This document shows, piece by piece, positions 34,801 to 63,100 of a stretch of 64,000 nt of DNA. The position numbers were made by a program, and so were the translations under genes. The stretch is taken from positions 37,549,686 through 37,613,685 of the forward strand of contig CM053249.1 in NCBI GenBank assembly GCA_028583405.1, given 5' to 3'. The notes under the pieces are model-generated. The model did not search any database, was not told the origin of the DNA, and saw nothing but the letters and a program-made list of their open reading frames with translations. The stretch is from Pogonophryne albipinna (lineage: Eukaryota > Chordata > Actinopteri > Perciformes > Artedidraconidae). Position 1 is the first letter of the stretch; each line of letters begins with the position of its first letter.

Positions 34801-37800
34801 AACTCTCTCTGCATTTTGAAAACCATACTGAAGAAATTATGAAACTCATGGCTGCCTGTAAAGACTTAACATTTAAACATCTAATATGTCTACATTTGAA
34901 TAGTAATAAATGGATAGGAAAAATGTTCATTCGGAACACATGGTTTTCTTCAGTAGTACAATTTCAAGAAGTTGTCTGTAGTTACATTCATCTATTTTGT
35001 CATTGCAAACTACAAGTCTACAACCAAAACAAAAGCTGCTTACAACCAGTGCTGCAAACAGAATCAAAGTTGCATATGGATATACAGAAATTAGAAACAA
35101 CTAATGTGCAGCATGAGCAATAAACTAATTGGTAGTAGAGTAAAAAGGGGTGAAGCTGGAATATGAAAGGGATGGATAGACCCAATCAATATATTAACAG
35201 TAAATAGTACATTCTAATGCTGTGGCAACTTACAAATGGAAGCAGACACTTCTTCACAGGACCAAACTGTGCAAAGTACTCCTTCATCTCCTCTGAAAAA
35301 TAATAAGGAACATCTCATGTTTTCAGCAAATCACAAAAACCTTTAATTGAACAAATCATGTCTTGAGGCTTGAGGCTTGAACCACAAAGAATGCTACAGT
35401 ATTATTGAAGCGTGTCATTTGTATTTTTTTTTTTTTTTTATCAGGGTCAGTTTTTCAAGCACACCTAGCTTAAACTACTGTAGTCTGATATAACAATCCT
35501 GCACTAACTAGAGCCTTAATTAAGAACACTGTTGCTGAAACTGATTTAGGCTGCAGCCACACGGAGACGATACGGGTCGTTTCCGCTACAGTTCTCTATC
35601 ATATAGACCAATTATTAAATTAATTAATTCCAATTAATTAAATTAGTTTGGAATGGGGCCGGTTGATGAAAATGATCCAAAGCAAGGGGCCGGGAAAAAG
35701 ATGGCTTGAAATATGAGCAATCATATTAAGAGCTTCGGATACAGTAAATACTACAACAGCATAGTGGAGTGCATATATTGTATTTAATTAAATCAAACAA
35801 CATAGCCCAAAGGCCTTTATAGATCTAAATGGCAAGTTCAGAACTCAGTAGGCCTACATGTGAAGCTAATTTAACCATCAACATCATTTAAATTTGATTT
35901 AATTTAGGTGAAATTATCTAATCATTCACGCAGAGATGCAAGAAATGACAGGAGTTGTCACTACAGTAGCTAGTAGGTGGGTTCGAAACCCGAGCCCGCC
36001 GAAGTTTTCAGGCAATGTCTTCCCCTCTATCTCTCAATTTAACACCCTCTCTGGAATAAAGACACACTGGCCCAAAAAAAAAATTATTTGATGATTACTT
36101 TTCAACATTATACTCAAAGGGCCTGTAAATATCACCCTGGGGCCGCCAATTGAATAGCCCTGATATAGACGGTTCGGCCACACAAGGCCGACAGGGAAAT
36201 GCAGAAACGATAACGGGTCCCAAGGTGGGTAGATGTGCAGACGCAACACTCTGGGGGGCCAAACGGCTCCGTGATTACGCCCAATACGATTATACGATCA
36301 TTTCCTGATAACGAAAATACTGACGGGCTGTCAGGAGAGAGGGAGGAAAACAGAGACTCCGTATATTATTCTTATGTTATTCTATAGAGTCGTTATTCAT
36401 TTGTTTTGAAGCTCAAATAACAAAGAAGACCTTTGACCGGCACTTTTATAATTTTGTCCGGTAGATTTAAACTCTAACGGACATGTTGACCGGCGGAAAA
36501 AAATTCTAACGGAAACTCTGCCGCACCGTTTCCTCGTCCTGGTGGACTACCGGGGAGATTTACAGCAGGAGCACACGCTTGCCTCAGGGAGGGAGAAAAG
36601 AGCCAGAGCCCTGGCCCCTGCCTCTCCCCACCTCTGCTGCTAAATCCATCACGGAAAATAAACAGAAGGGCAACCATGGCAACCATGCATGCTCGTGAAG
36701 TCTTCTTCACTGCTTTTGGTGTATTTTGGGCGGAAGTACAGCGGCATATGTACTACAGCGTCTCCAGCGTGTTGAGCGGTCTCGTGTGGACGGACACGTT
36801 TCTGGTGCCGATTGCGTGTGGACGGAAGACTTTTTTGATATCGACTTCGGTTAGTTTTTGTTACCGTCTCCGTGTGGCTAGGGTCTTAGAGAAGTCTCGA
36901 TTACTGAGGTTATAGTTTTGGAGGATGCAGCTGTAGTATTAAACAATAAAGTTCACAGCAACACCATCTACAGAGTTATCTTTGATCAACACCTCTCGAA
37001 AACAATTTCCACAAAACCAACATTAGAAGCTTTTATAATGTGGGGTTTATGGCAGCATTGTTATATAAACTGTATTGGACTGGTTTTATCTAGGTGTAAT
37101 TAGTAAAGTGCAGTGGTGGAAAGTAACTAAGTACATTTACTCAAGTATTGTACTTAAGTAATTCTTTCACATAATTACACTTTACTTTAGTATTTCCATT
37201 TAATGTTACTTTATACCTCTACTCCAATTGAGAGGTAAATTGTTTACTTTTACTCCACTACGTTTTTTGTAATTTATTTATATATAATACATGCATGCAA
37301 ATTAGTCGCTTTTTGGCGCCTCCTGCTTTTTTAACGCTGATTTGGGTGACTTGTGTAATTCGTGGAGAACCGAAGAGTTTTCATTTTGGGGGAGGTTGGG
37401 GGGGTCCGACTCACGGACTGACGGACTTCAAAAAATGCTTAAGAAATCTAGACCGCAAAATAATTAAACAAGCGAGTGCCTGTTTTTCCTGGCCAAGGAC
37501 AGGTTCCTTGAACACAACACGAGCGTAACGTGTCATCACGTGGTGTAGTGCTGACTGAGAGCAACGGAACCCCGCTCCAGCAAATATTGCAGTACCCATA
37601 AGGAGCCGTACCAAGCGGCAAACTCTGGGGAACAGCCGTGACGCCAATACGGAAGTGCCACACACTGCAGTTCATACATGGGCCGCTAGGGACTGGCTGC
37701 AGAAAGGAGCAATTTCCATAGACCCCCATGTTAAAATGCCCAACTTTACAGCAGAAAAAAACATGTTTCTACCCATGGATGCAATAAATATTATTATCGA

Positions 37801-39924
37801 TATAGTTAGATTCCACCTTCATGATTATGAATCTGTGAGTGAATTGTTTTCTAACACGACCCTTTTATTTATATTAGGTCTTAAAGTTTTTGCATAAATT
37901 AGGGCGTGGTCACTTTGATGGACACGTACATGCCTCACTGTCAGCTAACAGCAACTTGTCCACTCTGCTAGGCTACAACCATAGAGGCTACAACGTTAGT
38001 TAGTCATAGTACTGTACTTGACCCTTTAGCTTTAGCCGTGTTCGTGGTGATTGTGCCTTTTAGGGAATATTGTTACAAATACCAGACAATTAAAATGTCG
38101 TGCTGTGCGCTTGAATGTACTAACAGAACTTCCAAGAAGTCTAAAATGATAATATTATACATGTTAACCCCGTTCGCAGGTGTTTGTGTGCTTGGTAGCT
38201 TAGCTTGTTACTTATTAGCCAGCTAAGGACGTAACCCTTTATACATACATATACATTTTAGTTTATGATTCAGCCTCGGGTAAGACTTTTATAGTCTATG
38301 GCTATGACGCCCATAATGCTAATTGGGAGCAAATGTTAATAGGGGACCCAATTATCCCAGTGGTGGCCGCCGGAGCTAACGGAGCCGCAGGGGGCTAGCT
38401 CCAGCCGGCGTCCCGGAGCTAGCCCACTGCGGCTCCGTTAGGTCCGGGCGGTGGAGTCCGTCTTTTCTCAACGTGTGAATGACAAGCATTAAGAATAACA
38501 AAATATAGCTAATTCTCTTGCAGATTGTCTCATTTGATTATGAATGTAACGTTTATATAGGGGAACTACACTGTTAGCAGTAACTTGGTATGCATGTATT
38601 TCATGTTAGCTTAGCTTCTTAGCTTGAGCTAGCTCTGTTTACTTCCAGTTCAGAGGCAGCAGGTCCCGTCTCGGCTCCGCCTCTTTGCCCTTATTTGGAG
38701 CAGGCGGGATTAGACTCTGACGTCACAGTCGAGCCGTTAGTGGCCGACTCCGCCTACTAAGGGCTTCACGGCAACTCTGCAGAATCCTATGGGTGACGTC
38801 ACGGACACTACGTCCATTTATATATACAGTCTATGAGCCGTACACATGCCGCAGTTTTTGCATGGCTATGTCTTTAGTTGTAAGCCCAGTGGCGATCTGT
38901 TTAAGAGGTTGCTTTTTCTTTGCACAGCATGAAAGAAAGGCGAAATGAATGGGCTGTGATTGTAGTTGTTTTAAGCAGAGGTTGAGTTCAATCATTTGTA
39001 CGGCCCTCGGAGGATGTTGTAAAAATTGAAATGGTCCTTGAGAGGAAAAAGGTTCCCCAGCCCTGCTGTAAATGATAAAAACCCTTGATTTATAACTTAA
39101 CATCTCTGTCTCCTATTGATATGAGTATATTATAAAGAATAGCCAGTTAATTGAAGCATTATAGCACAGGCCTTTGTCAGATGGTATATTACGCTGTTTT
39201 TTTTCTGCTTGGAATATTTCTCTCTTTTTTCACCATACGTGTGTTTGCATCCCTGATAATACCTTTAGCTACTTTACAGATTTGATTAATGATGTTAAAT
39301 ATAATCAAGTCTTAAATCAGACTTTAGTTACACCTGGAGTAAATTCACAAGCTACCCTGCAGTATACAATGTCATTAAAACTAGCTGCACCTTTACCGGC
39401 TTTGATAACACTTTAATGATCAATAATTATAAAACGTATCATATATATTATTCTGAAATTGACCAATCTGCACAATTACTACTTTTACTTTTGGTACTTA
39501 AAGGATATTTTGATGATAATACTTTTGTGCTTTACTTGAGTAACATTTTGAATGCAGGACTTTTACTGTAACATAGTATTGCTTCTCTCTGGTACTTCTA
39601 CTTTTACTCAAGTGCAAAATATGAATTATTCTCCCCTCTGGAAAACTGCATGACTGTTTTATAAGATGCCAAAAGCATGAAAAAGCCAAGCTTGGACTGC
39701 AGACAGGTCCTGGTGTTAGCATGTTGGAGCTCATGCTGTCTGCTAGCCTCACCAAACCACAGTATAGAACCATGTTCGGAGTCACGTGAGTGGCTACACA
39801 TGCATAACTATCTACGACTACTCATTTATAATTATTAGACAAATTGAATATGCTTACTGCCAGCTAGGGTCCATGGTATTTTAGACACGAAGACCTCGAA
39901 CACTTTCTTAGAGGGCGCCGCCAT
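31783..39924 (-). CDS. slirp: slirp (SRA stem-loop-interacting RNA-binding protein), complete, 4 coding exons
   Basis: Spliced coding sequence: 39924-39858, 35292-35234, 34720-34613, 31851-31783; 303 nt, 100 residues plus stop, close to the human length of 109. All introns are GT-AG with matching phases. The product is a single RRM domain: RNP2-like VFVSKI (residues 11-16) followed by PW, FAQFG (29-33), and RNP1-like KGFCWVGF (50-57), then [19 protein letters not shown]. The C-terminus is basic ([12 protein letters not shown]) and then acidic. SLIRP is a small mitochondrial RNA-binding protein that partners LRPPRC to stabilise mitochondrial mRNAs; it was first described as a nuclear receptor co-repressor binding SRA. 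It is divergent from alkbh1, with 66 bp between the start codons. Introns 1-3 are filled with repeats, making this small gene about 8 kb long. Confidence 0.93.
32171..34305. mobile_element. DNA transposon remnant in slirp intron 3 (CCAGG..GGAATTT ends), host of a nested hAT
   Basis: Left end CCAGGCTTGGAATTTTA and right end TGAAATTCCTACCCTGG are inverted repeats. GGCAAGGCCATTTGGCC inside the left end and GGCCATGGCCGCCGTG inside the right end extend the match. Flanking GTCATCAC and GTCACGCA agree in part, so a target duplication is doubtful. The interior has an exon-like strip with donor (GCTACAG/GTTAGT near 33806) but no long frame. The hAT element 32279-33096 was inserted later. Confidence 0.65.
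32279..33096 (-). mobile_element. hAT non-autonomous element carrying only a BED zinc-finger exon
   Basis: Ends TAGGGATGTCCCGATC and GATCGGGACATCTCTA, with an exact 8-bp duplication ATTTGTGA on both sides (32271-32278, 33097-33104). On the minus strand from 32726 it encodes [31 protein letters not shown] and [17 protein letters not shown]. This is an intact BED finger (CxxC...HxxxxH), continuing [17 protein letters not shown] as in ZBED-type transposases, and it stops after 113 codons. No catalytic or dimerisation domain remains. The DNA-binding part is preserved while the rest has been deleted. Confidence 0.85.
34613..34720 (-). CDS. slirp: slirp coding exon 3 (RNP1 motif)
   Basis: After acceptor TTTCACCAG it encodes [20 protein letters not shown] and [16 protein letters not shown]; donor AAG/GTACCT. 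Holds the RNP1 RNA-binding strand. Confidence 0.94.
35234..35292 (-). CDS. slirp: slirp coding exon 2
   Basis: After acceptor ATTTTTCAG it completes K23 and encodes [19 protein letters not shown]; donor TTT/GTAAGT. Ends in phase 0. Confidence 0.93.
35547..36887. mobile_element. TIR element in slirp intron 1 (CCACACGGAGACG ends)
   Basis: Left end GGCTGCAGCCACACGGAGAC and right end GTCTCCGTGTGGCTAGGGTC are inverted repeats. The interior block 36374-36740 (TTGACCGGCACTTTTATAAT, GACATGTTGACCGGCG, GGGCAACCATGGCAACCATG) is shared with 17028-17420 in the differently bounded TTAA element at 16713-18447. No transposase is present. Confidence 0.65.
37590..38836 (+). mobile_element. Large repeat-family element, copy 2 (partner 10711-15190)
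   Basis: The left 300 bp (CCAATACGGAAGTGCCACAC, CCATGTTAAAATGCCCAAC, GGGCGTGGTCAC) match the right end of copy 1 in reverse. The right 240 bp (GGGCTTCACGGCAACTCTGC, ATCCTATGGGTGACGTCACG, TATATATACAGTCTATGA) match its left end. Between them, about 180 bp after GGGCGTGGTCAC, is a start codon opening a THAP-like peptide (38095). At the equivalent distance copy 1 has an unrelated start codon. Length 1.25 kb against 4.5 kb in copy 1. Confidence 0.6.
38095..38160 (+). pseudogene. THAP zinc-finger N-terminus, truncated
   Basis: Reads [18 protein letters not shown] and then unrelated text. The pattern M-x-x-C-A-x-x-C-x-N-R matches the start of THAP domains, the DNA-binding module of P-element-like and Kolobok-type transposases and of THAP host proteins. 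The rest of the domain (the later Trp, Cys and His) is missing. No GT donor follows at the expected place. Confidence 0.45.
39858..39924 (-). CDS. slirp: slirp coding exon 1
   Basis: Encodes [18 protein letters not shown] then TLAG and one extra base. Donor GCA/GTAAGC. The ATG lies in AACATGGCGGC, a YY1-like context. Confidence 0.92.
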
Positions 39925-39990
39925 GTTGTTTCTGTCGGAAAGCTCCGTAAGTGACGTCTGAGGTGAAAGTTCATCTACGTCACAGCCAAG
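39925..39990. promoter_or_regulatory. Bidirectional promoter between slirp and alkbh1
   Basis: Only 66 bp separate the two divergent start codons, so both transcription starts and 5' UTRs must lie in or overlap this strip and the first exons. Visible motifs: GTCGGAAAG (ETS-type GGAA core), GTGACGTCT and the reverse-strand TGACGTAG (CRE/ATF-like). No TATA box is seen. The start codons sit in AACATGGCGGC (slirp) and CAAGATGGCAGC (alkbh1), both resembling YY1 sites. The human ALKBH1-SLIRP pair is also divergent. Confidence 0.8.
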
Positions 39991-57593
<17,603 letters not shown>

Positions 57594-58230
57594 CTCTGTT
57601 GAGACTTCAGAGACATGACACATACCCTGCTGTAAAATGGAGACATCTGATACCAGAGGCCCTGTTCAGCCAGGCAGTAGCATCAGATTCTAGTTTATTG
57701 CCAGGTACGTTTACTCATATAAATAATGTATACATATGCACCCCAGGGTTCCAATGCATCTTCAGTGTGACTGAATGCATTTACTCCTGTACCTTGAGCT
57801 GTCCACTTGTAATCGGAACACCCAATATGATCCTCTGAAACTTCCAACAGGAAGTCTGACTTTAAGGACATCTTATCATAGCATCATATCTAGCTACCTG
57901 GTCAATGAACAAAATCCATGATAATGCATAAAAAGACAGATGGTAATTTGATCATATCAGATTGACCACATTCTGAGGTGCTCATACACATTTTGATCAT
58001 ACGTCAGCCACCTGCCTCGCCTCTTCCTGCTAACTCAAGAATGCCTGGCAAATGTTACAAGTACCAGTAGTAAGAAAGTCTTCACCAGGGAAATCAAATG
58101 ATTTAGAAATTAATGTCTTCCATCCTTGGCATTGCTTTTCTTGACCTTTCACACACCATGTCTACTGTATTAATAAGGTGCGAAAAAGCTTGTTCCCTGT
58201 TCATGTACATTTTGTCTGTTTTATTTCACT

Positions 58231-58256
58231 CAATAAATAAAGTTGACAAATAAATA
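58231..58256 (+). promoter_or_regulatory. Likely poly(A) signals of alkbh1
   Basis: AATAAATAAA at 58232 and again at 58250, about 640 bp after the stop codon, in a T-rich then AT-rich context. The first plausible cluster downstream of exon 6. Confidence 0.55.
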
Positions 58257-58478
58257 AAATTGTTACACTATAAGAATTCATCAACCTTGCCTTCATACCC
58301 CATTTCTTACCACTTTTCCTTTAGATTGATGAAAAACATCAGGGCTTATTCCTAAACAAAATCTTAAGAACAGGGGAAGAATTAAAATAATTTCGCATTT
58401 TGCACTGGTGGATCATAACCAGGTTGTTAGTAGAGCTTCTGCGAGAGAAGGGTTCAAAGAACAAAAAACTTCTTTGAC

Positions 58479-58760
58479 AACCACGTTTCCTCCCAAGCCA
58501 CAAACTTGCCCGTCTGGACTCTGTAAACATGGGACATTGAAAGGTGAAAGAAAGTTTTATTAACTGACGAGAAAAAAATGTAACCTGGATGGTCCTGATG
58601 GCTTCCAACGTTACTGGCATGACAAGGAGGTCCCACTGGAGATGTTTTCTACGCGGCACGGTGGAGGAGGTTACATCATGATCTGGGGTGCTTCTTCCTT
58701 CAAGGCACACTGGAGCTTCAGGAGCTTCTGGAGTTTTTGTTAAGGAGTGTATATTTACAT
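58479..58760 (+). mobile_element. Tc1/mariner transposase fragment
   Basis: With frameshifts the plus strand reads [40 protein letters not shown] and IMIWGASS. This is the central Tc1 transposase region around the second catalytic Asp (NLDGPDG) and the GGG(S)VMVWGA box. No terminal repeats were found; a short old fragment between alkbh1 and ldah. Confidence 0.78.
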
Positions 58761-58951
58761 CAGGCGCCTCATTCATTACCACGTATACCATTTTATAAAA
58801 TGTTTCTTTACAAAGAAGGATAACAGCAATTCCTACAATGAATAAACTATCAGCTGTTTAATTTGAAAGCTTTTGCTTATTTTCCTATTAAAAAAAAAGT
58901 GATGATGCTGTGTGCAGTTTTCCCCTCCTCAACTCCTCGCCTCACGTCTGA

Positions 58952-59269
58952 CGGCCCGTCTACACAGTGGCGTGCGTTGGAAGCTTCACCATTCACTTTG
59001 AATGGGGTGACGTCACTTTTCGCCGAACTGCATTGTGGGAAGCGACGCGGAGCTTTGCTGGCGTGGCTCGCTGCAAAAGTTGAGCAATGTTCAACTTTTG
59101 AAGCCTCGGCAGAAGCGTCAGCCAATCGATTCATATGCCAGTACAAGCTCGAGCCAATCAAACCACTGCTTGTGTGTCAGGGGCGGGAGATTCATGTGAT
59201 TGGTTGTTGGTCGAGTTTCAGACACGCCCGCCGGCAAGCGTCAACGCACGCCGCTGTGTAGACGGGCCG
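58952..59269 (+). mobile_element. MITE with CGGCCCGTCTACACAG ends, copy 2 of 2
   Basis: Left CGGCCCGTCTACACAGTGGC and right GCCGCTGTGTAGACGGGCCG are inverted repeats bounding 318 bp. Shares CACTTTGAATGGGGTGACGT and GGCGGGAGATTCATGTGATT with the copy at 53080-53712, in opposite orientation. Confidence 0.78.
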
Positions 59270-59274
59270 TTAGT

Positions 59275-59625
59275 CCCGCCCACTGGAGATGCGAGTGGAA
59301 GCAGCAGGCGTTTAGAGAAATTAGAAATCTGAGCGGTCATTTTAAAGAGACATCCATTAATGATGACAGGAGGCACAGCAGCACTCTGTCTATATATTTA
59401 CTTTTAATTCATTCACAATGTGTTATAATGAGACAATAACAGGCTACAGATGCGGGCAGGCACCGGTATGATTTGAGTGAGGGGGAAATCTTTTTCATAA
59501 CAGAGCACTCACATAATAGCATAACACTATCAGAGACTGGATATAATTCAGAGAAATTAGATGTCCTTCAAGATGGCGCGCTGACATCGATTTCGGGTCA
59601 CTACCGGAGGGGCAAGGAGGAGAAC
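59275..59625 (+). repeat. Dispersed repeat, copy 2 (partner 30890-31290)
   Basis: Same order of motifs as the partner (CATTAATGATGACAGGAGGC, AATAACAGGCTACAGATGCG, CACTATCAGAGACTGGATAT, GGGTCACTACCGGAGG). It starts right after the MITE end at 59269. Confidence 0.75.
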
Positions 59626-59927
59626 ATTTTAGAAATGAGAAAGGGCTTCAATGTTTCTTCCCTTTAAATCTGATTAAATTACAATCTGCTTATGTTTGAC
59701 ATAAGAAAACGAATGAAAAATCAAAAGGTATTTTAGATGAATACCAAATAATGATGAAACATAGTCTGCCAATAATTTGATATGTATTTAATTCAATATA
59801 TAATGTATCTTCGCCACTAAGCTTGCTGTCAAATCCATTGCATTATCTCTGCTCATAAAAAGTTCCTGGTCCCCAAGTGTCCATGTCAGACGGATGTGGA
59901 GGAGTATACCGAAATAGAAGAGGAAAC

Positions 59928-60116
59928 TCATGTCCTAAAATCCACACTGATCCATTCAGACACCATTTGGGCAACTTCTCGTCCTGCATCGAGGACGAAA
60001 GCATGGCGGAACCCGTTCTCACACAGTCTGAAGTCTCCGTGTGGAAAGTCCTGCTTGATGTCATGATAATACTGAACAGGGCACCAGTGGTCGGTCGCTC
60101 CATAATAAAATATCAG
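59928..60116 (-). CDS. ldah: ldah last coding exon
   Basis: After acceptor CCAATTTTAG it encodes LIFYYGATDHWCPVQYYHD, IKQDFPHGDFRLCENGFRH, AFVLDAGREVAQMVSEW and ISVDFRT, then TGA. Carries the acid (D in GATDHW) and histidine (H in FRHAF) of the triad. Confidence 0.94.
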   Translation of the reverse strand: MIFYYGATDHWCPVQYYHDIKQDFPHGDFRLCENGFRHAFVLDAGREVAQMVSEWISVDFRT

Positions 60117-63100
60117 CTAAAATTGGAACAGATAAACAGTGACATCTAAAAACAACCGTAACAGATAATTCGAGCAACTTTTGTTTTTTATGTTATGAAA
60201 TATTCACTAAGTAGAAAGTATGCAGACTCTAAATGTGATTACACTGTATGTGTAGGCTTTTTCTTACCTTATCTAGGTTTTTCTTGATGGTTAAGTTGTC
60301 TCTTTCCAATACTTTCTTCATTTCCTGACCCCCCATGTACATTGCATTGGCTACAAAAAGGGAATAAAACACATGATATGCCTAGTCATTGCCTTATTTC
60401 TGCAGAATTATTAAATGACAACGGTGTGGGTGGAATCAAAGCTAAACATAGTTCAAGCTGAGTACTATGGTGCGTTCCCCCATCCTAGTACTAGGAGCAG
60501 TGGGCTCTGGTGAATATCCAAAGCGGCTTTGTCGGGGGATGTTAACAAGTGACTAAATAAACTACTCAACGCCATTCCGATTGACACGATTTTGCTTTTA
60601 GCTTAGCGTTGGTGATACGCAGACATGGGACCGTGCTGTCGTTCTTTTATAGCCTAACGATAGCTTTTTACTTCTGGTGATTGCATTTACGCTTCAAAAA
60701 TTGGTTGTGTTGATATGTGCGAATTATCCTACTGCACAAAAAGAAATATCATAAATGTGTGTTTGCCACAGAACTTATTTCCTGCAATATGATGGACAAA
60801 TCACATTGCTTTTTGTTGAGGGCCTACAAACATAAGTATTCACTGCAACATTACAAAACATCTAAAGTAAATTCAGAAATAGTTTTTCATACGTTTATTG
60901 AAATAAACGTGAGAAACGTAAGGTGAATATTCTCTTTGTGTCCGATGTGGACGCAACATGACGTTAGCAAAATTGTTTACAATGATTGGATCAGTGGCCT
61001 CATTTATAAACGTGGTGTACGCCATCTTTTGATCGTACGCTAATTTCGAAGCAATGTTTCTTAAAGTAAAAAAGCATACTTGACGGGAAAATGTGCGGTC
61101 CTCCACAGACACTTTGACCCATGCGTACGCACAAAAATGTGAGAGATTAGAAACTGCGACACCTTTCGCAGAAGGATGAAAGGAGAGAAATATGTGAACA
61201 GAATACCATAAAGTACACACAAATACATAACATTTATTCTCATAAATGATGCGGTAAACAGAAAGAAATAATTACGTTTTTTAATTGACAAGGTTTTGCA
61301 TTTCTGTAGGTTGTATAGATATGAGTGCATGGTTTTATATATTATATAATTCTGTTCAAAATGTGATCCAACCTTTAGAGGCCACATGCTGCCACTCTTT
61401 GTAATGTTCATACTGCGTCCACCAAACAATATTATTTACTTGTGACCGACTCCAACACAACTAAGATATCACGCTTTCGTCTTCATTCAGTCAGTGGAAA
61501 TTAATATTAATACGGGGCGTTTCTTTGACTATTTATAGGCAAATATGGGCGTTACGTGGAGCCCACAAAAGTTGCACCTCATTTGTGGTTGATTGTGATT
61601 CATAAAGGGAAACCGGCGTAGGACGTGCGTGTGCAGTGTTTTAATGCGTAAGCACTTCCTTTGTTCCTACGTACGCCATCTTTTCACGTGAATCCTACGC
61701 AAAGTTTTATAAATGAGGCCCGAAGGCAAAGTGCAGAAGTGACTGTTTTCTTCCCCAAAGACACAATAGACTTTGCATGGCTTTTGAGTTTGATGGTTGA
61801 AAAAAGAAAACTTAGGCGGCAACATGTTCGACAAAGAATGGACATTATGAGCATCATGAAAGTAAAGAGCGATTGTAACAAACCAGCACAGTCTCCACTG
61901 AGTAGACCTACAGTCGGTTGTACTACAGTGTGGTCCAGAGAGCAGATGCCGCCTAACGCCAGTCGGATCAGGCCTGCTTTGAGGGCTTCAGGCAGCAGAG
62001 AGAGCAGGAAGAGAGGCAGGTAGGCCACATAACGCAGTCCACACAGCACAGGGGTCATGACCTTCCCCTGAGAAGTCTGAGCCATGCGCTCGATGGTGGG
62101 AAACAGCATGATGGACTTAAGAATCTGCATCAAAAAACAAAGCGCTTACAAAGAGCACAACAGGACATAAAAATAGACAAATAATTTGAGGTTAAAGAAG
62201 GACAGAGATATAAACATATGGAAAATCCCTGTATATTGTATATAATCAATTGAATCAGTACAAATAATATAATAGCTAGGGTGTACACAGTGTCAGCCCA
62301 TTTTATGCAGCAGATGTGTGTGTCTGTGTGTGTTGTACAAAAACAAGGTCAAACTGAGCGTGTGTGTCTGTGTGTAGAACAAGGGACAGATGTTTTTGCA
62401 GACCTCATTCTGACTCCATTCTTACTTCATTTATGAAGTCTAGTTAGTCTAGCTCTTTTTTCCTCTGTCTAGCAACCGGCACTAACTTGGATTTAATTCT
62501 GTCTTTAATTGGCATGGCTTAACTATAACGATAAGCAAAGCCAACAGAGTCCTGTTGTCATGGAAACCCAAACCCCAGCTTGAAGTTTCTTTAACTGATC
62601 CATGGCTTTGACTAGTTGGCTGTAATCGGTGAATAACATTGTTTTTCCCATCAAATCTAAAATAAAGTCCCTTGTGTTTTTTGTAGAGTAGCAGACAAGA
62701 AGCTTCAATAATTCAATGAGAAATACATTTGACATTAAATTATTTGTAAACAAAGGGCCTTGTTATTTTGTTATTTTATAAGTCAGAGAGGAGGTGCACC
62801 GTGATTTACTTTAAAGTTAGGGCAGATCGTTCTCAGTCAGTGTTCTAAACCTTCAAAATTACCTTCAGATCTTTTCATTCATATTTAAAGAAAAAGAAAA
62901 AGGACTAACAGGGCCAATGCCAATGTGTGGTGCATCCCTATTGTAACTAACATTGAGTTCAGGATTCCTTTTCATCATGTCCAAGATAATGTAGCAGCCA
63001 ATGGAGTGTCCCAGCAGGACCAGGCGGGTGTCTCGGGGAACATGTCTCCTGAGGAAGGCCAGCTTGTGTTCAATCTGCCCGTCCAGACCAAACACATCAT

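Larger units (their letters stand above)
37111..39626 (+). mobile_element. Teleost AAGTAACTAAGTACATTTAC-type hAT-like element, split by a later insertion
   Basis: The left part (37111-37300) starts CAGTGGTGGAAAGTAACTAA and continues with TACATTTACTCAAGTATTGT and TACTTTTACTCCACTACG. The right part (about 39400-39626) has TGACCAATCTGCACAATTAC, GGTACTTAAAGGATATTTTG and TTGAGTAACATTTTGAATGC. This is the well-known abundant fish repeat. Its middle is occupied by the element at 37590-38836. The terminal CCACCACTG expected at the right end is not seen, so that end is eroded. Confidence 0.75.

Noticed and set aside
39640..39790. Plus-strand open stretch ([20 protein letters not shown]) ending at a GTGAGT
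   Set aside because: Looks exon-like, but no acceptor, homology or partner exon was found, and it lies at the eroded edge of the 37111-39626 repeat.
61684..62133. Full 149-codon minus-strand frame as one exon
   Set aside because: Only 61884-62124 matches LDAH; the rest reads past the splice sites into introns.
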